A stretch of 64,000 bases of DNA. Origin: Mermis nigrescens. Taxonomy: Eukaryota > Nematoda > Enoplea > Mermithida > Mermithidae. Shown here in pieces: positions 21,750 to 33,231 of this stretch. Position 1 is the stretch's first letter. Each line of letters starts with the position of its first letter. The stretch spans positions 37,648,042 to 37,712,041 of the forward strand of contig JAVLUZ010000154.1 in assembly GCA_036768485.1 (NCBI GenBank), given 5' to 3'. A program made the position numbers and the translations under genes. The notes beneath the pieces are model-generated. The model saw only the letters and a list, made by a program, of their open reading frames with translations, had not been told where the DNA came from and did not search any database.

Positions 21750-23890
21750 ATTTAAAATTTACACAGCTATTGAGTCACAAAAATCTCAGATTCGTCATCC
21801 TGCTTTTACGGAGAACAGTTTGTAAAAAACTTGGCTCGTACAACCCGAAACCACTTTGAACAGAAGTTAAGCTGAAGTGTAAAGTTTACATAACTAGGGG
21901 GTGTGAGGAAAATTGCAGATGAGTTCTTAATCCTGACAGTACGAAGAAATCCTTATGTTCCGGAGAAGTTTAAAAAATCTTTACCTCCGGCAATGTGTAG
22001 CAGAGGCGCTACTACACAATTTGAAATTGATACTTTGAAGTAAAACCCGTGAAGTTAATGTTTTTATTGTTTCTGAATTATATCGAATGTTAACGCAGAA
22101 AGTGAGCAAGAGCCCGAGTAGTCGGTTTGTACTACACACGCGATACAGAGCGCAAGATCCGGTAAACCGGTGCGGGTAAAATTTTGCTCACGTAACGGAA
22201 GGCATGTGGCGCCGCCCGTTACAAATGCTCTGTAGCTAAACTTAACTTTCAGTGTAAACTTCACACAACCGCTGAGTGTCAAAAACGCCTAAAATCTTTC
22301 GTAATCCTGATATTCCGAATAATATTTTACAGAAAAATTGACCCTTCCACAACACTTTGGGAGCAAAATAAACGTTTAGTGTAAACTATTTTACGACTTC
22401 GTTGAGTTAAAATCATGTCCCAACTCATAACAGAAGAAGATTGTGGACGAAACCGACGTAGAAGCGTTTTTTAACCCAAAGTTATAATTTTACACCTCCA
22501 GGACTAACTCGATATTAAGTGCAAAGAAATGCATCTTGCTTCGATGTGTAACCCTTAAGACGTCCTTTATGTTTACATTAGTGCGGACATACCAATTCGT
22601 ATGCGGAGAACTTAGAAGACAGAATAATTACAATAAGGTTTTTTCACCAGAGGTGATACTTTACACCTCCAAAAATAACTCAGTATTGAGTGTATATTCC
22701 GATTAATTGCGGTTTGTACCGCCGACACGTACTTTGTTTTTATAATAGTCCGCACATTTTAATTCATAACCAGAGAAGTTGGTTAAAAAATCAGCAAAAA
22801 ACGTGTTTAAACTTTAAGATTAAACTCTACACCTTCACACCAAACTCAGTATGTAGTTTGAAGAAACGCATTAAGTTAGATTTTTAACCTTTGAGACGTA
22901 CTTCATTTTTAGTATACTTTGCGCGTCTTGATTTATGCAAAGTTTGCAAACAGAAAAATGTAAAAACGTTTTTTTCTGTATTAGCAAGGTGTAAACTATA
23001 AAAATCTGGTGCTTACTTCACACTGAGTGTGAAGAAATTCGGTTTAGTCCAGTTTGTAGGATATGAGTTGTAATACGTTTGTGTGTGGATAACTTTTGTC
23101 ACGCATCCTACTAGAGATATTGACCATTCAAAAAAGGATGAAAATGTGTTTTTTTCACCCTATGTTAACCCATGATTTCGAACTTTACACCTCCAGAGGT
23201 AACTCAATATTAAATTTTTTAACGCAGTTTACTCCGACGTGTAGCCCTTAAAATGTGCTTTATTTTTATTCTATCAAACTTGCCCCGACTTATATCCGGA
23301 GAAGTTGACGGCGAAATCTGAGACATAACCTGCTTCTTTACACCATCCACTAGATTGTAAAGTTTAAACCCCTAAATCTAACACCGCATTGAGTGTAAAA
23401 AAATTTGCTGGTAAACAGTAAGTAGCCCGTGAGTCCTAATACATTTCTATAAGAAAAATTTTTCAGGGCTTATAACCGGAGTTGGTGGCAGACAGAAAGA
23501 AGTAAAACGTGATCAAAATCTATCTTTAAACCCAAATTTTTTTGCACTCTTTACACCCCTCGAGAACTAATGCAAATTCAAAAAAACAAAAAAATGGCAT
23601 TCTAGATAATTTGATCCTCTAATAGTCCGCACCGTCAAATTGTATGAGTCATTTACACTGAATGGTGTACGAGGTGGCTAAAAATAGTCAAAAGCTCCTA
23701 TGTTATAACGTTACGCAAAAACTTTACACACTCATTACAAGCAAAGTGTTGAGTGTAAAGGAAAACAAAAAACATTCGCAGCGAATTTTTTTAATAGTTT
23801 TTCTTTTAAAAAACCGCACCTCTCAGATGTGTTCCGTTTTAGTTGTAGGGGACTCACTTTTTAGGGGTACACAAGTATATTATAGCTAAC
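21750..23890 (+). repeat. Diverged tandem satellite, period about 176 bp
   Basis: An anchor motif (T)TTACACCTCC or a variant recurs at 22489, 22660, 22826, 23015, 23184, 23361, 23550 and 23723, with spacings of 171, 166, 189, 169, 177, 189 and 173. It is usually followed by a dyad near ACTCAATATTGAGTGTAAA. About 50 bases later comes a GTAGCCCTTAAGACGT-like block, then a TAATAGTCCGCAC-like block and CCGGAGAAGTTG. Units before 22440 are shorter and less clear. Divergence between units is high, so the array is old. Confidence 0.75.
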
Positions 23891-24113
23891 GCGCTACCTT
23901 TGAAGAGAAACGTCGAAAAAACCTGCCCATTTATGCCTGCCCCAGAAATCTACGTTGCTAAAAAAATCATTCTACCTTATAACATCCGTGGTATGCGCTT
24001 ATGTAGCCCTAAGGATAGTCATTACAATTAATTTCAGTCATAATGGCACATGAAACAAGCTGTCATTCAGATTTTGTGAGGATTTCATCTGACAGAAGAT
24101 CCTACATTGCAGC

Positions 24114-24389
24114 CATAGGTGGGCAGCACCGAAATTCTGAGTAGAGGGGGTGCAAGAGTTTTTAAAGGTCAAAAAATGGTCTTAAAAATGTTGGTATATC
24201 GAAAAACACAATTTTTCAACATTTCTCATCGAGCACTATCCACTGGCAACAAAACCTTGCGAAAAAAAACCAAAATAAAATTTTCAAAAATTGAATTCTA
24301 GGAGTATTTTGGTTTCTGGAGGGGGTTTCGGCCTTCTGTGGGTGCATGCATGCCCCTCTAAACCCCCTCCCCTTCCGCGCCCACGAGTG
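24114..24389 (+). mobile_element. Family A MITE copy
   Basis: The copy runs from CATAGGTGGGCAGC to CGCGCCCACGAGTG. ATTGCAGC is repeated on both sides (24106-24113, 24390-24397). The interior retains CATTTCTCATCGAGCAC. Confidence 0.8.
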
Positions 24390-25247
24390 ATTGCAGCTGG
24401 TTCTAACGCTTATGTAGGCATTTTCAACGTATTGTCTCACTGATTAAGCGAACATATATTAGCTAGAAATAAATATAAGTTGACTCGATAAAATATAACA
24501 ATCATAATTCTGAATCAAATTTCGACTAGTGCTGTTGTGGGAAAATCTATTGTCAGCATGAATGAAGAGGCGATAGCGTGTATGCTTAAACACAAATCTT
24601 CGATTTCGTATCACACCTGCAAAAATGATTGATATCGGAAATTTAAAGTTAAATGTATAGCAGCACTTTGTGTTAGACAGGGATTAACGGAGGCTGGAAT
24701 TTAGACTTTAAGACGAACTACTATGTAGTTTGAATTCAACTTCTTGAAAATTCATCACAACAAATACGGTAGGTCCGTGTCACATTTTAGAAAAATAGAT
24801 GCTAGCAAGAAACAGGAAAATGGAGCATTTTATTAATAAAGCATTTTTCTGGCCTGAAATTTTATTACCAGGTGTTTAGTAGAAAACAAAATATACATAT
24901 GTCGACAAGAAAGCGCTGCCCTGAAATTCCCTCTCAAGTCAAAATAAGTGACGCAACCACACTAGTATGGTGATAGCATTAACAAAAAATCTGTCCGATG
25001 AACTGTAAAAAACTTAGAAAAGACAATGTTAATCTACAGTTTCTGGTCAGTTTCATGCTTTTTGAAGAAAACTTTTGATTTTCAAGCATTTTTGGCCTCG
25101 ATTTTGCTTAGTTTTCTCAGAAAATTTTCCATTTTTAATTCAGGGGTCTTGCAGACTCCCAAACCCACCAAGTGCAATGCGACGAGCAGAGCGAGCTTTG
25201 TCAGACTAATTTTTTCCTCTTTTCTTTCTATTTAGTATTTGCTTTTT

Positions 25248-25290
25248 TATTTATCTATTTATTTATTTATTTATTTATTTTTCTTCTTAT
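25248..25290. repeat. (TATT)n simple repeat
   Basis: About nine TATT units. On the minus strand this gives overlapping AATAAA hexamers downstream of the secreted Cys-rich gene's stop codon, so it may act as its polyadenylation signal. Confidence 0.7.
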
Positions 25291-25467
25291 TTTCTTTCTT
25301 CATTCTTGCTTCTTTCTCGTATTGATGACTCCTTACACAGATAAGTCCGATAATACTGTATTTGCAATCTATTCAAGAATAATTTTTGAATGCAGTTCTC
25401 ATAGGGAAGTGTAAATTCATATAAAGAGAAAGATATGGGCATAGATATGTCCATATACGCACTTATT

Positions 25468-25726
25468 CTACCTCTTCTTATTTCGACACATTTCATCTTT
25501 AGCGCATTGGTCCAAAGGCATTTGACAGGTCAAATATTCGGGTTGACAAATAGAGCCAATGTGTGCCAAACAGTCAGACTGGTATGTGCAATATTTATTG
25601 GGCACGTGATATGGAAAGTTAATTGGAGCTGATTGACACTGAAGTGAATTCTGATTGCACTTGTAGAATGGCCTACAATCGGCTTGTAATTCACAGAAGG
25701 CTGGAACATTAGATGGCGGCTTTTGC
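25468..25726 (-). CDS. Secreted Cys-rich protein exon 6: C-terminal Cys module and stop
   Basis: The acceptor TTTTTATAACAG/G is in phase 2. The exon runs 86 codons to TAG at 25470-25468. It encodes QKPPSNVPAFCELQADC, YKCNQNSLQCQSAPINF, NKYCTYQSDCLAHIGSIC, EYLTCQMPLDQC and DEMCRNKKR. Two successive C-x(4-5)-D/S-D-C units suggest a duplicated module. AATAAA candidates follow on this strand at about 25251-25283, inside a TATT simple repeat. Confidence 0.85.
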
Positions 25727-26736
25727 CTGTTATAAAAATAATGTTATGTATATAGTCTTAACAGAGTTTCGCTTTCGTTTACGCGAGTAGTTTCTAGCAT
25801 ACTTCTCATGATTTTAAAATTATCAACAAATGATTTGAAAGTTAAGACATAACGTTTGTAAACTTAATAGTTGAATTAAGTGAGTAATGCTTTCTAACTC
25901 GTAAATCAATTTAGCTATAATGCGCGATGTTTCAAAACGCTTAAGAAGTATGCATAGATACTGCACGAAACGGCCACACTCAATGTAGTTACTAATCTTG
26001 ATTAAAAATGATTTCGCTGAATAACTGAAGTAAGCTTAGGATATGAAATAGAAAAGCTGCACTTTCAAGAGAAAAAATATGCGCGCTTTACATCAGATTG
26101 CAACAACTGCTTAGAATCATAACCACCGCAAAATTTTAGCTTACTTTCAATAAAAATTACTGATTTCGTGCCCAATTTTTGTTAAACAGACTACTGACCT
26201 CAATCAACTGTACCTACTTACATACACATATGAGCATAATAAGCAAAAAGAAGAAAGTATAAAGCATTGCTATGTGCAGGTCGTAAAATTTAAAAAAAAC
26301 AGAAAATATGCATCACAAGTCAAGTTTGCAGCTGTAAAGATGCACTGCCACCTTACAAGGCGTTACAAAGGCTTTATCTACTTGGATCGTTTAGCTTTAA
26401 TCGTGCGATTGCGCCCAGACGTATTCTATCATAGAGCTGCTTTTAGTCGTTTGGCAATAAAAAGCACTCAAGAGCACAGTCGTTGGCTTAGGCCTTTATG
26501 CATATATTTTTCTCTTCAATTTTCGAATGGAAAATCTTCAAAAATTAATTATTTTTCGAATTTGTCAGACTAGGTAGGATTCTGATTGCTGGTGCCTCAA
26601 AGTCCGTTTATTTTTGGCCTACTATTTAAATTAGCTTTTGGCCGATGAGTCTCCATACACAGTTGTTTATTGGAACCTTTGCTTTTTAATGCGTTTTTAA
26701 GTGGGTACTCAAGGTGGTACCTAGCAGGTACCTACC

Positions 26737-26989
26737 ATACCTGAACACGAGAGGTTTGGGGTATGTACCCCCAGAAACCGAAATACCCCCCAGAAACCAA
26801 AATACCCTCCACACATAAATCAATTTATGAAATTTTTTTTACAATTTTTTGATGCCAATGGATACATATATTCGATGAGAAACGTTGAAAAATGGTGTTT
26901 TTTCGCTTTACTACCATTTTTAAGGCCATATTTTTACCTTTGAAAAATCTTGCACCCGCCCCCCAGAATTTTGGTGCCGCCCACCTATG
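26737..26989 (-). mobile_element. Family A MITE copy with perfect 9-bp TSD
   Basis: The copy runs from ATACCTGAACACG to GCCCACCTATG. GTACCTACC is duplicated exactly at 26728-26736 and 26990-26998. It lies in the intron between the last two exons of the secreted cysteine-rich gene. Confidence 0.86.
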
Positions 26990-27244
26990 GTACCTACCAT
27001 GCTCGATTTTTCCGTGGGCCTTGGTCTTTGGTGGTTGAATGGAAGTGCCCGCCTGATTTGGTAATCCTAGTTTACACCCTTTGTGTTTCTCTCCTTTTCT
27101 ATCGCCATTCTTGTTTAAACCCTCACGTCACCACTTACTTTTCACAGCTATAATTCTGAGTAATATTTGCACGAATACAGCAATAGAACTGTGTGCACTG
27201 ATGCAACAATGAATGATAATAATATAGATTTTTTTATAGCTTAC

Positions 27245-27329
27245 TTGTACTGACAAACGCCGAAGACGCAGCCTACGACGTTTGCTCCGCAATCACCTGT
27301 ATTTTTGCACGGTTCTATTGTTATTCCTC
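27245..27329 (-). CDS. Secreted Cys-rich protein exon 5
   Basis: The acceptor TTTTTAAG/GA and donor TACAA/GTAAGC bound an 85-bp exon. It encodes GITIEPCKNTGDCGANVVGC then VFGVCQY. The four cysteines follow C-x5-C-x6-C-x4-C, a small disulfide unit resembling parts of EB or dickkopf-type modules. The phase agrees with both neighbours. Confidence 0.8.
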
Positions 27330-27442
27330 CTTAAAAATTATACGAATGCAGAGTGCTCATATAAAAATATTGATTAAAGTTGATCTACAATGGAAAGTTT
27401 GTAAAACGATAATTGATAGGAAGTAAAGTTAGACATTAGTTA

Positions 27443-27606
27443 AAGTCTGTTTCACAGTTTTGGGCAAAAATTTTAAGACTTTGTTCGAAAGTAAGCCGAC
27501 GAATTACGATAATTGAATATCAAATCAATGCTATAATCACAATCTGTCGGTTAATTGTCGGACATAGTTCTTGAAAATTTATGTCCAAACTTGGGTGAAA
27601 CACACT
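27443..27606. mobile_element. Family I palindromic MITE, GTCTGTTTCACA ends
   Basis: AAGTCTGTTTCACAG at the left and GGGTGAAACACACT at the right are inverted. The interior GCTATAATCACAATCTGTC and AATTTATGTCCAAACTTG recur in the second copy at 35561-35724. The flanks contain TA, so a TA-target (Tc1/mariner-like) origin is possible but not proven. Confidence 0.65.
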
Positions 27607-27617
27607 ATATGCAACCC

Positions 27618-28316
27618 GATTGCTCACAGCGGCAAAACTGCATAAAACCTCTGAGAATAAAATAAAGTAAAAAACTGATAAAACTTAAAGAATTTCCCAT
27701 TTTGCCAACTGTAATCGCATGTATCTGAAAGGAGCAATCATTTGACTCAAATGCGGGTAAGATCAAAACTGAAAATGCATACAGCTATCCCTTAGTTTAG
27801 TTGTCTAATATTTTTGGAATGCTTAAAAATCAGCAATAAAATTGACTCGAATAGATAACAGCAAGCTTTGTCAAATGATTTTCTCTCGTTTTCCTTGACA
27901 AAAATGGATTAAACTTATAAACTTTTGCATATTTCAGTTTTTCAAAAGCAAAAACATGTATTCGTTACCTTATTATATTAAGGAATTCAGGTAGCAGTGA
28001 GAACATGTTGTTCCGTCCAGTCAAGCAAAAGATAAACAGACGATGCGTACGGAGAGTAAAATTTTAGCAATCAAAATTGCATGACTACACTTTCTATTTT
28101 TTCCTTAAAATGACTACTTTTACTGATTTAATAAGCATGTAGTAATTAAGGGAAGGTGTTACTAACGCTTAAAAAACAAGAATTTGTAATACAGGGAGAA
28201 AAATCTCGTGTTTAATATGTACAACTGCTAAAAAATGCTAATAAAAATCTTTAGATCAATTAAATCGACATATTATGGTTTTTATAAATCAAAGTAATGC
28301 AAACAAAAACGCGAAC
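27618..28316. other. Intron between exons 5 and 4 of the Cys-rich gene
   Basis: AT-rich unique-looking sequence. No repeat family member or additional exon was recognised. Confidence 0.45.
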
Positions 28317-28400
28317 CTGAACATGCGCACACGGGACACTTGCCCACAGCATAGAATCCACTGCAAGCAGTCGGCAGACAAACAGCTGGAGGACAATTTC
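28317..28400 (-). CDS. Secreted Cys-rich protein exon 4: antistasin-like motif
   Basis: The acceptor AATTTCTTCAG and donor TTCAG/GTTCGC bound an 84-bp exon, phase 1 on both sides. It encodes NCPPAVCLPTACSGFYAVGK then CPVCACS. The spacing C-x4-C-x4-C-x8-C-x2-C-x-C fits the core of antistasin-type modules, which end GCPxCxC. Confidence 0.82.
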
Positions 28401-29024
28401 CTGAAGAAATTTTCAGCTTTCAGCGCAAAGGCCTTTGAAGCAGAACAAATATTATTTTTTAAAGCGTATGTACTTTTATTATTACTATATAAATTATCAT
28501 GCACTGTACATCATAGTCAACATTGATGCATAAAATCCAACTATTGCTGCAATTTTTCCAGCAACAAGAAATATCATGTGACTACATCGTCTTGATTTTT
28601 CCCTATACATTGAAAGCAGCATTCTCTTGATTTATAAGTTAAAGTTTAAGTTACAATTATATTCAATTTGGATGTAAATCATGTGTTCATAAATCCATAC
28701 CATACATGGGCATGCTCAGGTTTTTCAGGGTCAAATGACTACCACCTGCGGAGTTGGTCATGACCAGGCGAGCTACGCTTATTCCGTTTTTTCAGTACCT
28801 ACTGACAAAACCTTTTTCCAGTAGATTGTTTCCTCTTTATCTTCGTATAATCGACTGTACCTTTTAATCATGCGCAGCTATGGGTGCCTTATTATGGTCA
28901 AATTAATTTAAACATCATAAGCTAAAATCTTGTTGAATAGTATGCATGTTGAAAGCATGTAGATATTCATTTTTACTTTTTATCCATACATTAGTTCCCT
29001 TGATGCCGGAATACGTTCTGATAC

Positions 29025-29092
29025 TTTTGCTCCCATTTGTTTGAACCTTTATTGTGCAAGTCTGACCAGAACAAGTAGTCGTGGCCACTGAC
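29025..29092 (-). CDS. Secreted Cys-rich protein exon 3
   Basis: The acceptor CACCTTAG/G joins exon 2 in phase 2, forming a Trp codon. The exon encodes SVATTTCSGQTCTIKVQTNG then SK, donor AAAA/GTATCA in phase 1. An alternative donor at TCTG/GTCAGA (29067) also gives phase 1 and would shorten the exon to 26 bp. I prefer the longer form because of its length and second cysteine, but this is a guess. Confidence 0.6.
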
Positions 29093-29149
29093 CTAAGGTG
29101 AAGCGAATAAAGGTGAAAAGTAAGAATAAAAAAATATGTACAGACTTAC

Positions 29150-29225
29150 CATTTCCCACGAGAATCCTTCCAAGATGTTCTTCCGTCGTGGTAATCGAGA
29201 AAGTTGGCAGCATCTTGCATAGCAT
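29150..29225 (-). CDS. Secreted Cys-rich protein exon 2
   Basis: The acceptor TTTTTTTTGTAAG/AT and donor AAATG/GTAAGT bound a 76-bp exon, phases 1 and 2. It encodes AMQDAANFLDYHDGRTSWKD and SRGK, a polar cysteine-free segment. A second AG nine bases in (GCAAG/AT) would keep the frame and drop AMQ. Confidence 0.7.
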
Positions 29226-32069
29226 CTTACAAAAAAAAGATCAATAATTCTTACAAAAAAAGATCAAGAATCAAATATTGGATATATGCATATAATTTGA
29301 GGAAGCTGACTGAAGATCAATGAAAATAATGCAGAACAAATTCAGTAATGGAAGAGGCGCAGTATGCCAATCATGTCCTGTACTCTTGTATTTGTGCACT
29401 CAAAAGACAATTTTTACATGCACAATGTGAGACAAAAAAGGAATCTCCCAATGGATCTTGCAACCAACCATACATGGGAAGCAAGAAAATTCTGGGAGTT
29501 TGATTGGGTAAAATCGCAAAAAGTTGTCAAAAATATTACTAAAAATAGAATTATGGGGTTAACAATAATCTGCGAGGGTTTTTAACTTCTGGAGGGGGTG
29601 CAAACTGCGAAGCCCCTAAACCCCCTCATGCCAACATGTGCTTGTTACTTCTGAACGACGAAAGTAAATGGAATGCGATTGTTAAAACTATCATCCTTGC
29701 ATTGAGAAATAAAGCAGTAATTATAGTTTGCGTTGTTCGAAAGGTACACACAATTTAGCAGAGTCGTTTTTTCGAATCATGATGAAAGTATCTGTCAATA
29801 ACATTAATTGCATTTGTTGTCCTGTAACTTTGCAGCACTCTGTGACATTTGAGTGAAACTTATTTTATTCAAAAGCACTTTATTTTTATCACTGAACTGA
29901 TTAGCTCCACGGTACTCTGCGATACTGTAAAATAATCAGGATTTAATCAAAAGTTGCACGTTTTGGCAACTGCAAACTTATTAATTTAGCAACCTGTAGT
30001 AAAAGTAGGTTTGCAAGACTTAACGAATCACCTTATAAAGCGATCCGCGTTCAATTAACTTTTTTCAGTTCAAGAGTTATTTTGTTGTAAAGATAGCTAA
30101 GTTTATGCAGTGAATCTGTCTAAGTTCTAAAAAATGACTTTTACTAAATTTAATGCAAACCAATGATAAGTCAAACAGCATGACTCAAACTTTCGTACGT
30201 TCCTACAATGGTAATAGACTCTTATATAAAGCAAAACGCGTTCAATTCTGTCAAGTATTTAAGAACTTGTAAGGACCAATATGTGATTCTTGATTATGGC
30301 TCCACCCAGAATTATTGATACTTTCATATCAAACTCGTACATACGTTTGAGCCTAAAAGTTGGAAAACTCATTCAAATTTATCAGCCGTACTCAGCTTAA
30401 GCTACTCTGAAATCTGAAAAAAGAATCAATGGGGACTAAGGCATTTTTTATTCACTAAATTCGGATACAATAATTTTAAAGAAAGCAGACATGCCGCAGA
30501 AAGCCTTCCAAAGCGATACGGACATACATGGGCAGCAAGAAAGTTCTGGAGGTGACATCGCCAAAAATTGTCGAAAATCGCCAAAAATGTTACTAAAAAT
30601 AGAAATCTTAGGGTCTACACTCTACAACAATCTGCGGGGAGGGGGTTTCAACCTCTACGAGGGGTTTATGTATACGCCAGATCCATACATGTAACAGGGA
30701 GGATGGGGGATCTCCCCACCCACAGTTGAACGTCTTCCTCATCCCACTAAAGCTAGAAAATTTTTGACCGCCCCCCCCCGATTTTGAAAAGAAATCCAAT
30801 TTTTCGGCCGTTTTTGGGCCGTTTTTGACCAAAAATTTGAGGTCATCAACCCCCCCCCCCATAAAAATGGCCGGGATCCTCCCCCCGAAATTTCGAGCCG
30901 TTAAAGTCTGCTCAGACCCCCACGCCCATGTGTGGATTTTGATAAACTATATAGTAAGTAATATGGCGTGACATGCCAAAGCTAAAATATAAACTCGGTT
31001 TAATCCATGCTAAAGCGCAGACAAAATAATTTTCCAACGAAAATCAGGCTTCAATTTGTTCTCTTAAATTCGCAAGTTTCATTTCATCTCCGACTCAGAC
31101 AGAAGAATCTTAGACTCCATCGATAATAAATTCATTCGGAAACTTCGCTACTAAAAATCCGACGAAGAGAATTTATTTATTTCGAATAGAACGAAGAGTC
31201 CCGCCCGTCTAAACGTGGGCTTGGGAGCATAGGTGGGCAGCTTAGAAATTCTAAGGGGTGCAAGATTTTTGAAGGTAAAAAATGATCTTTAAAATTGTGG
31301 TATGGCGAAAAAGCACAATTTTTCAACGTTTCTCACCGAGCACTCTCCATTGGCATCAAAAAGTCGCGAAAAAAAGAAATTTCTCAAAAATTGAATTCTG
31401 GGGGAGGTATTTTGGTTTTTTTGGGGAGGGGTATTCGGCCTTCTGGGCGGCATACTACACTAACCCCCCATGCCCACGTGTGCTTGGGAGGTTTCGACCC
31501 CCACAATCCAAAATACTCCCGCAGATTACGGTAGACTTCAGAATTAAATTTTTTGGTGCTTTTTCGATTTAGCCTATCAGACCCATAGAATTTGTTACCC
31601 ATGGTCCCATCCATAGATGCACAGCATGGCCGAGCTAAGGGGGCGGGCTCAGTCGGTCAATGGGGGGGGTCAGTCGGTCAATGGGGAGGGGGTCAAGAAT
31701 TGAGCTGTTTTAAGCCAAAATGACGTCAAAAACTGATATAAGTGCCAAAAAAGAGTTAAAACTACGACACAGTTTCCAGTCAATTTCACGCATGGACACG
31801 CCTAAAACGGGACTTGGAGGGAAATAAATATTTTTCTAGGTAAAAAAAGTGCCGGAATATTGATAATAACAGCGAAAAACACTATTTTTTGGCGTTCACC
31901 GAGCTCTATCCATTGGTATCAATAAATTGCGGAAAAAACAAGAAAAAATTTAAAAAATCCACTTCTGTGTTTTCCTAGATTTTGGATTTTGTATATTCAG
32001 GAAGCCCAGGCATTCTTAGCGTGGTATTACATGAAGTGCAATAATGATAACTATAAACCAAAATTTCAC
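29226..32069. other. Intron 1 of the Cys-rich gene, repeat-filled
   Basis: It contains two related insertions starting CATACATGGG (29466-29640 and 30515-30690, sharing TCGCCAAAAATTG-like and AATAATCTGCG phrases), a family D copy (30684-30905), the family A copy at 31228-31481 and a family E copy at 31618-31800. The stretches 29641-30510 and 30930-31200 show nothing recognisable. Confidence 0.55.
31228..31481 (+). mobile_element. Family A MITE copy with perfect 9-bp TSD
   Basis: The copy runs from CATAGGTGGGCAGC to ATGCCCACGTGT. GCTTGGGAG is duplicated exactly at 31219-31227 and 31482-31490. It lies in intron 1 of the secreted cysteine-rich gene. Confidence 0.87.
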
Positions 32070-32127
32070 CCAGGAAGTTCATCAACAAACTCGTACTAAT
32101 AATAAACAGTGATAGTCCGAGCATCAT
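32070..32127 (-). CDS. Secreted Cys-rich protein exon 1: signal peptide
   Basis: MMLGLSLFIISTSLLMNFL is a strongly hydrophobic N-terminus, and the donor CTGG/GTGAAA is in phase 1. Either of two adjacent ATGs (32127 or 32124) could be the start. The split codon with exon 2 gives Asp, placing a likely cleavage site near the junction. Promoter elements were not identified. Confidence 0.68.
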
Positions 32128-32976
32128 GATCGTATTATAGGCAAAATAAGCAATTATCAATCTAAAGATATAAAACAACGCATATAATCATATTTCAGTG
32201 AAAAAAATATTCACGAATGCGCAGGTACAAGTAAGCTAGGCTAAAATTTAAGAGACCACGCATTGCAAAATAGCCATTTATTTTTAATGTTTCGTCCAAA
32301 ACTAAGCGACTTTTCTTCGAATAAAAAGTTTGGAGCAGCTAAATTACGTCAGTAGCAAAACTGCGCTTATTGGTACTTTTTGATCGTTTTAGGAGCAAAG
32401 CCTAAAGAGAGATGCGCCCTACGCAACATAAATTTCAAACGGTTTCTTTGGTTTCTATCTCGAATGATACTTTTTGCCTGTGAACAAACGAACAGGCCAA
32501 TGCTAAATCTGATATGACGCGACCAGACATGCATGTAGGATTGAATGACAGTTCAGGTCCTCGGATGAATGAAAGGGAAAATGTTTTGGAAAAATAAGGC
32601 AAAATTAAGACAGAAACAAAGTCGAAACTATTTTTCGCGATTTTGGTGTTGAAACCAAAATTAAGACAGAAACAAAGTCTCAAGTATTTTTCGCGATTTT
32701 GGTGTTTAAATCAATTCTAGCCGTGATACCACGTCGAAGCTCTCTACCTGACCCTCTATACTGGTCTGATCCTCTGAGACTGTGCATCATACGCGGGGGG
32801 ACAAAAAGTTCTGGGGATGAGGATAGGTAAAACCGCTGAAATGTTATTAAAAATAGAATCTTGGGGTCTACAATAATCTGTGGGAGTTTCAACTTCTGGG
32901 AGTACAAACCCCCAACCTTCCACACCCATGTGTGCTGTGCACCTAGTGGGCAGGAACATAGATGCACAGAATGACC

Positions 32977-33231
32977 ACACGTGGGCGTGAGGGTGGTTGG
33001 GGGTAAGCACCCTCCAGAAGGCCGCAACCCCCCCAGAAACCGAACTTTGTTTTAATTTTTGAATTTTTTTTTGTTTTTTTTTCTCGCAATTTTTCATGCC
33101 AATGGATAGTGCTCGATGAGAAATGTTTAAACAATGGTGTTTTTTCGCCATACCACCGTTTTTAAGACCATTTTTTGACCTTTGAAAATCTTGTACAACC
33201 CACCCCCAAATATTTGGTGCTGCCCACCTAG
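32977..33231 (-). mobile_element. Family A MITE copy
   Basis: The copy runs from ACACGTGGGCGTGAGG to TGCTGCCCACCTA. The interior has CATGCCAATGGATAG and GATGAGAAATGTT. ATGACC occurs on both sides, a weak remnant TSD. Confidence 0.7.

Larger units (their letters stand above)
23891..25467. other. Intergenic region with MITE and simple repeat
   Basis: It holds the family A copy at 24114-24389, a family E fragment near 25020-25180 and an A/T simple repeat at about 25248-25290. Nothing else was recognised. Confidence 0.5.
25468..32127 (-). other. Gene: secreted cysteine-rich protein with antistasin-like motif, 6 exons, about 209 aa
   Basis: Six exons on the minus strand (32127-32070, 29225-29150, 29092-29025, 28400-28317, 27329-27245, 25726-25468) join with matching phases (1, 2, 1, 1, 2). 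They give about 209 residues: a hydrophobic signal peptide; a polar segment (MQDAANFLDYHDGRTSW); an antistasin-like CPPAVCLPTAC..KCPVCAC block; a short CKNTGDCGANVVGC unit; and a C-terminal module with about ten more cysteines (ELQADC, KCNQNSLQC, YCTYQSDC) ending DEMCRNKKR. Antistasin-like domains are small disulfide-rich modules, often serine-protease inhibitors, and the CxxxxDCxxxxxC pattern resembles EB or dickkopf-type modules. The function here is not known: an extracellular inhibitor or ligand-like role is inference. No full-length homologue was recognised. Confidence 0.8.

Noticed and set aside
21840..21880. GAACAGAAGTTAAGCT resembles part of 5S rRNA
   Set aside because: Only about ten bases agree and the rest of the 5S promoter and structure is absent. 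The sequence lies in the satellite zone.
26274..26573. 99-codon plus-strand frame in the last intron of the Cys-rich gene
   Set aside because: Basic, no motif, no splice context, and it lies in an intron of the opposite strand's gene. Probably chance.
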